DNA of 64,000 nt from DATLLN01 sp963797175 (GTDB taxonomy: Bacteria; Actinomycetota; Thermoleophilia; Gaiellales; JAICJC01): NCBI GenBank assembly GCA_963797175.1, contig CAWCOL010000009.1:372001-436000 (forward strand). The letters run 5' to 3'. Of the stretch, positions 17,138 through 26,798 are shown one piece after another. The position numbers were made by a program, and so were the translations under genes. Position 1 is the first letter of the stretch. Each line of letters starts with the position of its first letter. The notes beneath the pieces are model-generated. The model was not told where the DNA came from and searched no databases. It was given only the letters and a program-made list of their open reading frames with translations.

Positions 17138-19100
17138 GTGGACACCTCCGAGTACCTGAGCATGTTCCTCGCCGAGAGCCGCGAGCACCTGGAGGCCCTG
17201 AACCTTGCCGTCATCCGGATCGAGGAGGCGCCCGACGACCGCGACACGCTGGACGAGATCTTCCGCGCCGCGCACTCGCTGAAGGGGATGAGCGCCACCA
17301 TGGGCTTCGCCCAGATCGCCGCCCTCACGCACAAGATGGAGGATGTCTTCGAGGTGCTGCGCGGCCGCCCCGAGGGGCTCGAGCGCGCGGCCGTGGACGT
17401 GCTCCTCGAGTGTCTCGACGTGCTGTCCGCCGCGCTCGACTCGATCGACGCGGGCGACGGCGAGGCGCTCGACCCGGCGCCGCTGATCGCCCGCCTGGCC
17501 GCCCTGGTCGACGCCGGCGCCGCGAACGCGGCCCGTGACGCCCCGGCGGCGGCCCCACTCCGGCCTGACGGTCTCGGCGACCGCATCCTCCACGCCCGCA
17601 TCGAGCTGGCGGCCGACGTGATCATGCCCTCCGTGCGCGCCTACATGGTGCTGGCGGCGGCCGGCGACTTCGGCGAGCTGGCCGGCTCCGCGCCCCACCC
17701 GGATCGGGTCGAGGGGTTCGACGGACGCATCGTCGAGATCTGGATCGCCACAGAGCACGCGATCGAGTCGGTGCGCGCCGGTATCGCCACCGTGCCCGAC
17801 GTCGCCGCCGTGGACGTCGAGGAGCACCTCCCCGCGGCCTGCCGAGCCCTCCTCCGGCGCGCGGCCGCAGGCCGCCCGCAGCGACGCACCGCGCCGCACC
17901 TCGAGCACCGTCCGCGTCGATGCCGAGCGCCTCGATCAGCTGATGCACCTGATGGGCGAGCTGGTCGTCAACCGCACCGCGGTCGAGGGCCTGGCCGCGC
18001 ACGCCGACGTCCCCGGGCTGTCCGAGGCCGTGCAGGATCTGACCCGCAGCTCGCAGGCGCTCCAGGCGCTGGTCATGCAGGTGCGGATGATCCCCGTGGA
18101 CGCCGTCTTCATGCGCTTCCCGCGGCTCGTCCGCGACCTCTCCGGCACGCTCGGCAAGCGCGTCGAGCTGGTGCTCACCGGCCGCGAGACGGAGCTCGAC
18201 CGCACCGTGGTGGACATGCTGGGCGACCCGCTCGTCCACCTCGTCCGAAACGCGCTCGACCACGCCCTGGAGACGCCGCAGGAGCGCGCCGCCGCGGGCA
18301 AGCCGGAGACCGGCACGATCGAGATCGGAGCCCGCCACGCCGGCGGCAACGTCGTCATCACCGTCTCCGACGACGGCCGTGGCGTGGACGCCGCGCGCGT
18401 CGCCCGCAAGGCGGTCGAGCGGGGCCTGCTGGCCGCCGACGCGGCGGACACCGTGGACACCGCGCGTGCGATCGAGCTGCTGTTCGCGCCCGGGTTCTCG
18501 ACCGCCGAGCAGACCAGCGACATCTCCGGCCGCGGCGTCGGCATGGACGCCGTGCGCGCCGCCATCCGGGCGCTGGGCGGCGCCGTCAACATGCAGTCGG
18601 AGCCGGGCGCCGGCACCACCGTGCAGATCCGCCTGCCGCTGACGCTGGCGATCATGCCGGCGCTGCTGGTCGAGTCGGGCTCGACGCCCTTCGCCATCCC
18701 GCTGGAGCGGGTCGAGCGGACGCTCAACCTGCGCGAGCAGGTGGTTCGCTCGGTCACCGGCCGGCGGATGCTGGTGCTGACGGACGGCGTGCTGCCGATC
18801 CTCGAGATGTCGCGCTCGCTGGGCTATCCCGCGGCCGAGGACGCGAGCTACGTGATCATCGTCCGCGGCGGCGAGCAGCGGCTCGCGATCGCCGTGGACG
18901 GGCTGATCGGCCAGCACGAGCTGGTCACCCGCCCGCTGCCGTCCCACATCGGCGGCGTGCCGGCCCTGTCCGGCGGCGCCGTGCTGGCCGACGGGTCGAT
19001 CGCGCTGATCGTGGACTGCGACGCGCTCGCCGCGAGCACCACCGCTACGAGGACGCCGGCCGCCCCGGCGCACACCACCCACCTTGCCAAGGCCGCGTAG
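17138..19100 (+). CDS. cheA: Chemotaxis histidine kinase CheA (frameshifted)
   Basis: GTG 17138 starts an HPt domain with phospho-acceptor His46 (FRAAHSLKGMSATMG) and a P2-like domain up to about residue 230. The frame then shifts at about 17832-17842. In the +1 frame the protein resumes with a linker, the dimerisation segment VDAERLDQLMHLMGELVVNR, the kinase ATP-lid motifs (LVRNALDHALE, DDGRGVD, GRGVGMDAV) and a CheW-like C-terminal domain, ending at 19100. Removing one base joins both halves into about 653 residues, normal for CheA. The uncorrected first frame runs into cheC and is an artefact. I favour a sequencing or assembly error. Confidence 0.88.
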
Positions 19101-19112
19101 GAGGAACCGGAG

Positions 19113-19718
19113 ATGGAACTGACCGAGATGCAGCTGGACGCGCTGCGAGAGATGGCGAACATCGGGTCGGGCAACGCCGCCACCGCGCTGGCCGGCATGC
19201 TCGGGCGCCCGGTCGACCTCGCCGTGCCCTCGGCGAGCGCCCTCCCGCTGGCCGACGCCGTCGACGCCGTGGGCCCGGCCGAGAACCTGATCACGGCCGT
19301 CGCGCTGCCCATCTTCGGCGACCTCGACGCGATGGTGCTGCTCACGTTCGAGCCCCGGCACGCCGCGACGCTGTGCGGATTCCTCGGCGTCTCCTACGAC
19401 GAGGACCCGGACATGGCGCTGTCGGCGCTGAGTGAGATCGGCAACATCCTCGGCTCGGCCTACACCGTCGCGCTCGGCGCGATGTGCGGCATGGAGATGG
19501 AGCCGCGGCCGCCGATGGCGGTGACCGACATGCTCGGCGCGATCGTCTCGACCGTCCTGGCCGAGTCGGCCTCCTCCACCGACCTCGCGCTGCTGCTCGA
19601 CTCCGAGCTGAGCGTCGACGGCACCGAGTGCCAGTTCGGCTTCGTGTTCGTCCCCGGCGAGCAGGGCGTCGCGCAGGTGCTGTCCCGCCTCGGCCTCTGG
19701 CAGGAAGACGCGGCCTGA
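19113..19718 (+). CDS. cheC: CheY-phosphate phosphatase CheC
   Basis: 201 residues with both catalytic motifs of the CheC family: DALREMANIGSGNA near residue 10 and SALSEIGNILGSAY near 108, each with the key Glu and Asn. CheC dephosphorylates CheY-P and binds CheD. A GGAGG ribosome site precedes ATG 19113, 12 bp after cheA. CheC with CheD indicates the Bacillus/Thermotoga style of adaptation rather than the CheZ system. Confidence 0.95.
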   Translation: MELTEMQLDALREMANIGSGNAATALAGMLGRPVDLAVPSASALPLADAVDAVGPAENLITAVALPIFGDLDAMVLLTFEPRHAATLCGFLGVSYDEDPDMALSALSEIGNILGSAYTVALGAMCGMEMEPRPPMAVTDMLGAIVSTVLAESASSTDLALLLDSELSVDGTECQFGFVFVPGEQGVAQVLSRLGLWQEDAA

Positions 19719-19719
19719 C

Positions 19720-20244
19720 GTGCCCGAGCTGATGGTCAGGATGGCGGAGTTCGCCGCCTCGCAGACGCAGGGTGACGTGCTGGTGTCGCTCGGGCTCGGC
19801 TCGTGCGTCGGCGTCGCGCTGCTCGACGAGTCGTACGCCGTCGCGGCACTGGCGCACGTGGTGCTGCCGTCCGCCGGCGAGGCGACCGGCGCCGCCACCC
19901 ACGGCAACCCGGCGAAGTTCGCCGACACCGCCGTGCCCTTCCTGATCGACGAGATGCTGAGCATGGGCGCGCAGCGGCGCCGGCTCAACGCGGTGCTGGT
20001 GGGCGGCGCGCAGATGTTCGCGCTGGGAGCCACCAGCCTCGACATCGGCCGCCGCAACGAGGCGGCCGTCCGCGAGGCGCTGGCCGCCACGGGCGTCCCC
20101 GTGCGGGCAGCGGTCACCGGCGGCGGCGTGGGCCGCACGATCCGGGTGTACGTCGGCCAGAGCCGCGTCACCTGCAAGGAGGCGGGTGGCACCGAGTTCG
20201 ACGTGTTCGCCCGCGAGACCGGAGGGGTGGTGGCGGCAGCATGA
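19720..20244 (+). CDS. cheD: Chemoreceptor glutamine deamidase CheD
   Basis: 174 residues from GTG 19720. The catalytic Cys lies in LGLGSCVGVAL and the His in AALAHVVLPS, as in the CheD family; the C-terminal GGGVGRTIRVYVG matches too. CheD deamidates receptor glutamines and is regulated by CheC. It starts one base after the cheC stop and overlaps fliM by four bases, so cheC, cheD and fliM are likely coupled. Confidence 0.95.
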   Translation: MPELMVRMAEFAASQTQGDVLVSLGLGSCVGVALLDESYAVAALAHVVLPSAGEATGAATHGNPAKFADTAVPFLIDEMLSMGAQRRRLNAVLVGGAQMFALGATSLDIGRRNEAAVREALAATGVPVRAAVTGGGVGRTIRVYVGQSRVTCKEAGGTEFDVFARETGGVVAAA

Positions 20245-21224
20245 GTGGCGACGTCCTGTCCAACGATCAGGTGGCCGCGCTGGTGGAGGCCGCCAAGCAG
20301 GGCCAGACGGTGCCCAAGGAGGCCGCTCCCCGCAGCCGCCGCACGCGCCGCGTCCGCGAGATCGACTTCTCGCGCCCAAGCAAGTTCGCGCAGGACCAGC
20401 AGCGCCGGCTCGAGCGCGGGCACGAGGCGTTCTGCCGCGCCGCGTCCACGCAGCTCTCCGCGGAGCTGCTGGCCGAGGTCGAGATGGAAGTGTTGGGGGT
20501 CGATCAGCTGACCTGGTCGACGGCGATTGCCCAGATCCCGCAGCCCTCGATCAACGCGATCGTCTCCACCTCGCCGCTGAACACGCAGATCCTGATGAGC
20601 ACCGAGCTGTCGCTCGTGCTGCGGCTGGTCGAGCGCCTGCTGGGTGGGCCCGGCATCGGCAAGGTGCGGCCGCGCGAGCTGACCGAGATCGAGATGGCCG
20701 TCGTCCGCCGCGTCTTCAACACGCTGCTGGAGCAGCTCACGATCACGTGGGACGAGCTGGTCGGCGTGCGCCTCTCGCTGCTCGAGCTGGAGTCCCAGAT
20801 CTCGACGATCCACCTGGCGCCGCCCAGCGAGCCGACGCTCGTGCTGACGATGGAGGTCAAGCTCGAGGGCGCGTCGTCCACCGTGTCGCTGGTCTGCCCG
20901 CACCGCTCGATCGAGGCCGTGCTGCCACGGCTGTCGGCCAGCCAGTACGGCGAGGTCGCCGTCGATGCCTCGAGCAGCGACGCCGTCCGCCGTGGGCTGG
21001 CGGGCGTCGACGTGGAGGTGCGGGCCGAGGTCGCGTCCACCCAGATCTCGCTGGACGAGGTGATGGCGCTGCAGCCCGGCGACATCCTGCGCTTCCACGC
21101 GCCCGCGGCGGACGGCGTCCGCCTCTACGCGGGCCACGTGCCGGCGCACCGGGCGCGGCCGGGCCGCAACGGCAACAAGCGCGCGATCCAGGTCGTGGAG
21201 AAGCTGAGGGGTGATGAGCGATGA
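20241..21224 (+). CDS. fliM: Flagellar motor switch protein FliM
   Basis: 327 residues. The N-terminal CheY-binding peptide (LSNDQVAALVEAA) is present, followed by REIDFSRPSKFAQDQ, the CheC-like middle domain and a SpoA-type C terminus (LAGVDVEVRAEVA, then QPGDILRF). FliM sits in the C ring, where CheY-P binding switches rotation. It overlaps cheD at the start and fliY at the stop. Confidence 0.96.
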   Translation: MSGDVLSNDQVAALVEAAKQGQTVPKEAAPRSRRTRRVREIDFSRPSKFAQDQQRRLERGHEAFCRAASTQLSAELLAEVEMEVLGVDQLTWSTAIAQIPQPSINAIVSTSPLNTQILMSTELSLVLRLVERLLGGPGIGKVRPRELTEIEMAVVRRVFNTLLEQLTITWDELVGVRLSLLELESQISTIHLAPPSEPTLVLTMEVKLEGASSTVSLVCPHRSIEAVLPRLSASQYGEVAVDASSSDAVRRGLAGVDVEVRAEVASTQISLDEVMALQPGDILRFHAPAADGVRLYAGHVPAHRARPGRNGNKRAIQVVEKLRGDER

Positions 21225-22093
21225 CGCCGGAAGAGGCGCTGGTCAGGCTGGGAGAGTCCACCGGTGAGGCGGTGCTCGACGTGCTGCGCACGTTCTGCGG
21301 CGACGCCGTCGAGCGCAGCCAGCCGGGAGTGATCCCGCAGGGCACGCAGCCGCTGAAGGGGATCGCGGTGCCCGCCGTGGCCTCGTCGGTCTCCTACGTC
21401 GACGGCGTCACCGGGGGCAACATCTTCGCGATGACGCGCCGCGGCGTGCAGCGCCTGGCGGCGGCGATGATGGGCCTGAGCCCCGACGACGCCCCCGAGA
21501 GCGACGAGCTGTCCGAGCTCGAACTGTCCGCCGCCGGCGAGGCGATGAACCAGATGATGGCCGCGGCCGCCGGCGCGACGTCGAACCTGCTCGGCGAGCC
21601 GGTCGAGATCGGCCCTCCGGAGACCCGCCACTACGCGACGCCGGACGAGGCGGACGACGTCTACGACGCGACGCCGCACATGGTCAGCGTCACGTTCACC
21701 GTGCTCGACGAGCCCTCACGTCTGGTGCTGCTCGTCCCCAACGCCTTCATCGTCCGCATCGCGCGTGCGCTGGAGGAGCTGGAGGCGGAGGCCGCCGGAG
21801 GGGCGAGCGCGCGGGGAGCCGGCGAGGGCGTTCCCGGGGACGCGCTCCGGCAGGTGCCGGTGCGGGTGTGGGCCGAGCTGGGCCGCACCACCATGCCGGT
21901 CGGCCAGGCGGTGTCGCTCCCGTCCGGGGCGGTCGTCGACCTCGACGCGGCGCCGGACGACCCGGTGCAGCTGTACGTCAACGGGCGCCGCTTCGGCAGC
22001 GGCCGGCTGTTGCTGATCGACAACGAGTGGGCCGTGCGGGTGGACGAGGTGCTGTCCGTCACGACCACGGAGACACGAGGAGGAACCGACTGA
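21221..22093 (+). CDS. fliY: Flagellar switch protein FliY (CheC-like domain plus FliN domain)
   Basis: 290 residues: an N-terminal CheC-like domain (about 1-190) and a C-terminal SpoA/FliN domain (about 205-285; VRVWAELGRTTMPVGQAVSL, then VDVDL-like VVDLDAAP). One phosphatase-type motif is intact (LSAAGEAMNQMM, Glu and Asn), while the first expected copy near residue 15 lacks the Asn. Such FliY proteins are both C-ring subunits and CheY-P phosphatases in Bacillus and Thermotoga. A separate short FliN exists at 29318, so this organism has two SpoA-domain switch proteins. Confidence 0.88.
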   Translation: MTPEEALVRLGESTGEAVLDVLRTFCGDAVERSQPGVIPQGTQPLKGIAVPAVASSVSYVDGVTGGNIFAMTRRGVQRLAAAMMGLSPDDAPESDELSELELSAAGEAMNQMMAAAAGATSNLLGEPVEIGPPETRHYATPDEADDVYDATPHMVSVTFTVLDEPSRLVLLVPNAFIVRIARALEELEAEAAGGASARGAGEGVPGDALRQVPVRVWAELGRTTMPVGQAVSLPSGAVVDLDAAPDDPVQLYVNGRRFGSGRLLLIDNEWAVRVDEVLSVTTTETRGGTD

Positions 22094-22452
22094 TGGCACG
22101 CGTGCTCGTCATCGATGACGCCGCCTTCATGCGGAAGATGCTTGGCGACGTCCTGAACAAGGCAGGCCACGAGGTCGTGGGCGAGGGAGCGAACGGCAAC
22201 GAGGCCGTCGAGCGCTACCAGGAGCTCCGCCCCGACATCATGACCCTGGACATCACCATGCCCGAGAAGGACGGCCTGACGGCGCTCAAGGAGATCCTGT
22301 CGGTCGAGCCCGGGGCGCGCATCGTCATGTGCTCCGCGCTGGGGCAGGAATCCAAGGTGCTCGAGGCGATCAAGGCCGGCGCCCGGGACTTCGTCGTCAA
22401 GCCGTTTCAGGCTGACCGTGTCGTCGATGCCATCGGCAAGGCGCTGGCGTAG
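22093..22452 (+). CDS. cheY: Chemotaxis response regulator CheY
   Basis: 119 residues, a lone receiver domain: VLVIDDAAFMRKML with the acidic pair, phospho-acceptor Asp53 in MTLDITMPEKDG, the switch Ser in IVMCSALGQ and Lys in FVVKPFQ. CheA phosphorylates it, and the phosphorylated form binds FliM. The ATG overlaps the fliY stop. It is the last gene before a new sigma-28-type promoter. Confidence 0.95.
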   Translation: MARVLVIDDAAFMRKMLGDVLNKAGHEVVGEGANGNEAVERYQELRPDIMTLDITMPEKDGLTALKEILSVEPGARIVMCSALGQESKVLEAIKAGARDFVVKPFQADRVVDAIGKALA

Positions 22453-22470
22453 GCGATTAGAGCGTTCTGC

Positions 22471-22497
22471 TCAATCGGCAAACCGATCAGACGATAA
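22471..22497 (+). promoter_or_regulatory. Sigma-28-type promoter of fliJ operon
   Basis: TCAA at 22471-22474, 15 bases, GACGATAA at 22490-22497. The fliJ ATG begins ten bases after the -10 element, leaving room for only a few bases of leader. Unless start occurs unusually early, the mRNA would be nearly leaderless. Confidence 0.75.
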
Positions 22498-22507
22498 CCA
22501 GGAACGT

Positions 22508-22966
22508 ATGTCGACCCGCTTTCGCTTCCGCCTGGAGGCCGTTCGCGCCCTTCGCGAGCAGACCGAGCAGCAGGCCCAGCACCATCTGGCCCGCGAGCTG
22601 GCTGCTCGGGACGAGCACGCCCGGGCCCTCGACGACGCCACCCGCGACGCCGACCGGGCCCGTACTGCGGGCACGCCGGAGCCGGGCGCGACGCTGACCG
22701 GCGACCAGCTCCAGCAGCGGCAGGCCTTCGTCGAGCGGACCGAGCGGCAGCGCCAGGTGGCGCAGGCCGGCCTGGTGGCGCAGGAGCGCCAGGTCGAGAC
22801 CAGCCGCGGGCACCTGCAGGAGGCGGCGCGCGACCGCGAGGCGCTCGAGCGCCTCAAGCGCAACCGTCTCGCCGACCACCAGCGCGAGCAGGCGCGGGCG
22901 GAGTCGGCGCGCCTCGACGAGGTCGCCCTCACCCGGTTCGCGCGCCGCGCGGCGGAGGCGGCATGA
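22508..22966 (+). CDS. fliJ: Flagellar export protein FliJ
   Basis: 152 residues, almost entirely coiled coil, opening with FRFRLEAVRALREQTEQQAQ, the standard FliJ start. FliJ connects the FliI ring to FlhA and escorts chaperones. It is separated from fliI by the che-fliM block, unlike many genomes, and instead leads an operon with a transglycosylase, fliK and flgD. An AGGA lies five bases before the ATG. Confidence 0.9.
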   Translation: MSTRFRFRLEAVRALREQTEQQAQHHLARELAARDEHARALDDATRDADRARTAGTPEPGATLTGDQLQQRQAFVERTERQRQVAQAGLVAQERQVETSRGHLQEAARDREALERLKRNRLADHQREQARAESARLDEVALTRFARRAAEAA

Positions 22967-23559
22967 GCTTCTCGGCGACCATCGCCCGCGTGGACGAGCT
23001 GCTCGCGCAGATCGATCCGCCTGCGGCCACGCCGGTGACCGCGAGCACGGCGGCGTCCGCCGATGCAACGGCGGCGGCGACCGGCGCGGGCACCTCCGCC
23101 GGCGCGTTCGCCGACCAGCTGGCGCGCTCCACGGCCGGCTCGGCGTCGCTGCCCGAGAATGCGCAGCGCTTCCAGCCGATGGTGGCCAGGGCCGCCCGCT
23201 ACTGGGGCGTCGATCCCGACGTGATCAACGCGGTGATCGAGCACGAGTCGCGCTTCGAGCCGGGCGCCACCAACCCGACGTCCGGTGCCGCCGGCCTGAT
23301 GCAGCTGATGCCCGCCACCGCCAAGGGCCTGGGTGTGACCAACCCCTATGACCCGGCGCAGAACATCTGGGGCGGAGCCCACCTGCTGAGCACGCAGCTC
23401 CAGCACTTCCACGGTGACCTTCGCCTCGCGCTCGCGGCCTACAGCGCCGGAGCCGGCGCGGTGGAGCACTACGGCGGCGTCCCGCCGTACGCCGAGACCA
23501 CCCAGTTCGTGAACTGGATGATGACCCGCGTCGCACAGCTGAAGGGGGAGAGCACATGA
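22963..23559 (+). CDS. Flagellum-associated lytic transglycosylase
   Basis: 198 residues. The C-terminal SLT domain starts near residue 65: VDPDVINAVIEHESRFEPGA with the catalytic Glu, ASGxxGLMQLMP-type SGAAGLMQLMPATAKGLG, and LALAAYSAGAGAV. There is no classical signal peptide; the N terminus MSFSATIARVDELLAQID is shared with the CHAP hydrolase at 39532. It likely cuts peptidoglycan to let the rod pass, replacing the muramidase half of two-domain FlgJ. It overlaps fliJ and fliK. Confidence 0.88.
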   Translation: MSFSATIARVDELLAQIDPPAATPVTASTAASADATAAATGAGTSAGAFADQLARSTAGSASLPENAQRFQPMVARAARYWGVDPDVINAVIEHESRFEPGATNPTSGAAGLMQLMPATAKGLGVTNPYDPAQNIWGGAHLLSTQLQHFHGDLRLALAAYSAGAGAVEHYGGVPPYAETTQFVNWMMTRVAQLKGEST

Positions 23560-24938
23560 GCGAACCTGTGCCCGCGGTGCACGCACCACCGCAGAAACCA
23601 CGGCCGGAGGGCCGGCGGGACGAACCCGCCGACGGGCCCCCCGACCTCTTCGCCGCTGTACTGGCGGCCTCGGCACCACCGAGGCCGGCCCCGAAGGCGG
23701 AGAAGCCCACAGCCCGGACCGCACATGCGGAGGGCGATCAGGCAGGTCGCGACTCGACCAGCCGGACGGAGAAGCCTGCAGGCGACGCTGCGCAGGCGCA
23801 GCCCACCGCCGCCCCGGCACCCGACGCCGCGGCCGGCACCAAGCCGGCCCAGGCGGCGACCGCTGCCGGGACCGTCGAGCCGGTCGCAGGGCAGGCATCC
23901 GCCACCGTCGCCGCCACCGCGGCCACGGCGGGCGCGCCGACCACCGGCACCGCTGCGGCCACCCCGGCGGCCGTGCCCGCAACCACGACTGCGCCCGCCC
24001 CGGCGGGCAAGGGAACCGGCCGGCGGCCGGCCGCGCATCCGATCGTCGCTCCCGCGCAGCGGGGCACCGGGCGGACGCCCGCAGCACCGGCGACACCCGC
24101 CGCGACGGCCGCGGCCACCGCAACGGCAGCGACCGCCGAGACGGCGGCGTCCGGCGAGGCAACCGCCGCGCAGGCGCCGGCCCAGGCGCCGGGCACCGCA
24201 TCGCCGCAGACGGCGCAGCAGCTCGCGAACACCGCTGCACACCATGTCGGGCAGACGCCCGCGGGCGGCACGGGCGGCCAGGGCCGTCACGGCCGCGCGA
24301 AGCAGGAATGGACGGCGCAGGGAGGTGCCACGGCTGCGGCCGCGGCGCCGGCCTCGCGCCGCGCCCGCCCGGCCGCCCAGGCAGCCGCGGCGCAGCCGTC
24401 CGCGACCACGCGGACGGATCGAGTCGTGTCTCCGGCACCGGCGCAGTCAGAGGGGGCTGCGCCATCGCCGGAGACCGGGGCTGCACCCACCGCAGCGTCC
24501 ACCGGGACGCGGCTGCGGGTGCACGAGCTGGCCGAGTCGATGCGGGCCGTCGTCGCCGTCGCCCAACGGCGCGGCACGGCGACTGCGCGCATCACGCTGC
24601 GGCCCGCTGAGCTGGGGGGCATCCAGGTGAGGCTGCGCGGCGGCGACGGAGGGGTCTCGGCAGAGCTGACCGCCGAGAGCCCCGTCGCCGCGCAGGCCCT
24701 GATCCAGGCCGGCGACGACCTTCGCAGGTCGCTGCAGGCCCAGGGCATCACCTTGCTCGGCCTCGACGTCCGCACCGCGGGCGACGGCGCCGAGGCGCAC
24801 GGCCAGGCGGCCGGGCGCGGAACGGACGGTCGCACGACCGGTGGCCACGAGGGCACCGCGAACGGCGACGAGCAGGAGATCACGATCGAGACGTCGAGGC
24901 TCCCCGATCCGGGGTCGCAGATCGACGTACTGGCATGA
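23556..24938 (+). CDS. fliK: Flagellar hook-length control protein FliK
   Basis: 460 residues. About 310 N-terminal residues are low-complexity Ala/Thr/Pro, as expected for the extended ruler part. The folded C-terminal domain (about 340-410) carries RITLRPAELGGIQVRL and LRRSLQAQGITLLGLDV, the hook-length control signature that switches FlhB specificity. It lies between the transglycosylase and flgD. A second, shorter FliK-like protein is at 49088. Confidence 0.9.
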   Translation: MSEPVPAVHAPPQKPRPEGRRDEPADGPPDLFAAVLAASAPPRPAPKAEKPTARTAHAEGDQAGRDSTSRTEKPAGDAAQAQPTAAPAPDAAAGTKPAQAATAAGTVEPVAGQASATVAATAATAGAPTTGTAAATPAAVPATTTAPAPAGKGTGRRPAAHPIVAPAQRGTGRTPAAPATPAATAAATATAATAETAASGEATAAQAPAQAPGTASPQTAQQLANTAAHHVGQTPAGGTGGQGRHGRAKQEWTAQGGATAAAAAPASRRARPAAQAAAAQPSATTRTDRVVSPAPAQSEGAAPSPETGAAPTAASTGTRLRVHELAESMRAVVAVAQRRGTATARITLRPAELGGIQVRLRGGDGGVSAELTAESPVAAQALIQAGDDLRRSLQAQGITLLGLDVRTAGDGAEAHGQAAGRGTDGRTTGGHEGTANGDEQEITIETSRLPDPGSQIDVLA

Positions 24939-24948
24939 GGAGGAGGGC

Positions 24949-25356
24949 ATGAGCACCGTCCCACCCACAGGTTCGAGCTCGTCCCTGGCCGGAGCGGCCG
25001 CGGGCGTGACGTCGGGCCAGACGCTCGGCAAGGACGACTTCCTGAAGCTGCTGGTCACACAGCTGCAGCATCAGGATCCGATGAACCCCATGGACGACAA
25101 GGACTTCATGGGACAGATGGCGCAGTTCTCGACGCTGGAGCAGATCACGAACATGGCCCAGAGCACGTCGCAGATGGGCGCCGAGACCCAGGTGTCGCAG
25201 AGCATTGCGCTGATCGGCCACCAGGTCACGTTCGCTCGCGAGGACGGCACCACGGGCTCGGGCATCGCGTCCAGCGTCACGCTGAACGACGGCTCGATCC
25301 TGATCACCGTCGGCAACGAGCAGATCAGCCCCGGGAGCATCGAGACCGTCTCGTAA
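24949..25356 (+). CDS. flgD: Flagellar hook cap/scaffold protein FlgD
   Basis: 135 residues, short for FlgD: only the N-terminal conserved part (LGKDDFLKLLVTQLQHQDP, then FMGQMAQFSTLEQITNM) plus a small C-terminal beta region; the usual immunoglobulin-like and Tudor domains are reduced. FlgD caps the growing hook. The ATG at 24949 has AGGAGG at a good distance, so the start is secure. Confidence 0.93.
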   Translation: MSTVPPTGSSSSLAGAAAGVTSGQTLGKDDFLKLLVTQLQHQDPMNPMDDKDFMGQMAQFSTLEQITNMAQSTSQMGAETQVSQSIALIGHQVTFAREDGTTGSGIASSVTLNDGSILITVGNEQISPGSIETVS

Positions 25357-25360
25357 TCCG

Positions 25361-25756
25361 ATGGCCGATCCGATCCGACACAATCCCGCGCTGCAGCCTC
25401 CCGGCGTCAGCGGTCCCGCCGCCCGCCCCGCGCGGCCGGCCGACCGGCCGACGACGGGGCCCGGCTTCGACCAGGTGCTGCGCGGCCAGCTCGAGCAGGG
25501 CCAGCCGGTGCGGTTCTCCGGCCACGCGCTGCAGCGGCTGGAGCGGCGCGGCATCACCGTCGACCCCGCGGCCCAGGCACGGCTCAGCGCCGGCGTGGAC
25601 GCGGCGGCGGCGAAGGGCTCGAAGGACGCCCTGGTGCTGCTGGACGGGACGGCCTTCGTCGTCTCCGTCGCGAACCGCACCGTCATCACCGCAGTCGACC
25701 CCGGCTCCATGAAGGAGCGGGTCTTCACCAACATCGACAGCGCCGTCATCGGCTGA
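25361..25756 (+). CDS. Flagellar operon protein (TIGR02530-like)
   Basis: 131 residues, with a Pro-rich N terminus then VRFSGHALQRLERRGITV and a C-terminal TAFVVSVANRTVITAVD. This pattern and the place between flgD and flgE match the small conserved flagellar operon protein of Firmicutes and other monoderms, whose function is unknown. It begins four bases after the flgD stop. Confidence 0.8.
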   Translation: MADPIRHNPALQPPGVSGPAARPARPADRPTTGPGFDQVLRGQLEQGQPVRFSGHALQRLERRGITVDPAAQARLSAGVDAAAAKGSKDALVLLDGTAFVVSVANRTVITAVDPGSMKERVFTNIDSAVIG

Positions 25757-25853
25757 GGCGCGACCACCCGACACCCGACCATCGCCGTCCGGCCGGACCT
25801 CGCTCAATGGGGAAGCCGGTGGCGGGAAGAACACGAAAGCGAGGAACCCCACC

Positions 25854-26687
25854 ATGATGCGTGCAATGTTCGCCGCCATCAGCGGCCTGAAGGTGCACCA
25901 GGTGATGCTCGACGTCACGGCGAACGACATCGCCAACGTCAACACCGTCGGCTACAAGTCCGAGCGGACGTCGTTCAAGGACGCGCTCTCCCAGCTGCAG
26001 CGCGGCGCCAGCGCCCCCAGCGGCACGCTGGGCGGCACCGACGCGGCCCAGGTCGGCCTCGGTGTGCAGCTGAACGGCATCGACAACCTGATGGCGTCCG
26101 GCGCCATCCAGTCCACGGGCAACGCCCTCGACTGCGCGATCCAGGGTGACGGCTTCTTCCGCATCACCGACGATCCGACCGGCTTCGGCAACATCCTCTA
26201 CACCCGCGGCGGCAACTTCAGCAAGGACGCCAACGGCGACCTGGTCACGGACGAGGGCTACTACGTGGTCGGCTACACGCTCGACTCGACCGGCGCCCCG
26301 ACCACGACCCAGACGGTGATCAACATCCCGGCCACGACCAAGTCGGTCACGATCGGCCAGGACGGCATCGTCACGACCACCGACTCGGCCGGCGTGGTGA
26401 CCAAGGTCGCCGACATCTCGCTCGCCAAGTTCCCGAACGACGCGGGCCTCGAGCGGGTCAGCGGCAACAAGTTCGCGGCCTCGAACAACTCGGGCCCCGA
26501 GACCGCCGCGACCGCCAACACGAACGGCCTCGGCTTCATCACGCCGGGCGCGCTCGAGATGTCGAACGTCGACCTGGCCCAGGAGTTCACGACCATGATC
26601 ACGGCGCAGCGCGGCTTCCAGGCCAACAGCCGGATCATCTCCACGGCCGACGACATGCTTCAGGAGCTGGTGAACCTGAAGCGGTAG
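25854..26687 (+). CDS. flgE: Flagellar hook protein FlgE
   Basis: 277 residues. It has axial-protein termini: LDVTANDIANVNTVGYKSER near the start and DLAQEFTTMITAQRGFQANS near the end, with a hook-type middle (CAIQGDGFFRI). It is shorter than enterobacterial FlgE (about 400), as in several monoderms with reduced outer hook domains. Position after flgD and before flbD supports hook rather than rod identity. Start is ATG 25854 or the adjacent 25857. Confidence 0.9.
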   Translation: MMRAMFAAISGLKVHQVMLDVTANDIANVNTVGYKSERTSFKDALSQLQRGASAPSGTLGGTDAAQVGLGVQLNGIDNLMASGAIQSTGNALDCAIQGDGFFRITDDPTGFGNILYTRGGNFSKDANGDLVTDEGYYVVGYTLDSTGAPTTTQTVINIPATTKSVTIGQDGIVTTTDSAGVVTKVADISLAKFPNDAGLERVSGNKFAASNNSGPETAATANTNGLGFITPGALEMSNVDLAQEFTTMITAQRGFQANSRIISTADDMLQELVNLKR

Positions 26688-26720
26688 ATGGCGTAAGGCC
26701 ATCTGAGCACCGGCAGTGGT

Positions 26721-26756
26721 GGCGGCGGGCGATTCTGAGGGGGACCGCCCGCCGCC
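26721..26756 (+). terminator. GC-rich hairpin between flgE and flbD
   Basis: GGCGGCGGGCG (26721-26731) pairs perfectly with CGCCCGCCGCC (26746-26756) around a 14-base loop. There is no U tract, so it may be a partial terminator or mRNA-stabilising structure that keeps hook-protein output above that of downstream genes. Confidence 0.5.
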
Positions 26757-26798
26757 GCCCCCGGTCGCTCGCCGAACCCCGAAAGGCGGACCCCCGAA

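Noticed and set aside
17138..19435. A single 765-residue protein running from cheA into cheC
   Set aside because: After about 17835 this frame is Arg/Pro-rich nonsense, while the real CheA kinase domains and CheC lie in another frame.
17622..21149. Long open frame antisense to cheA-cheC-cheD-fliM
   Set aside because: Composition is typical of a shadow frame in GC-rich DNA, with no domain; the plus-strand genes are certain.
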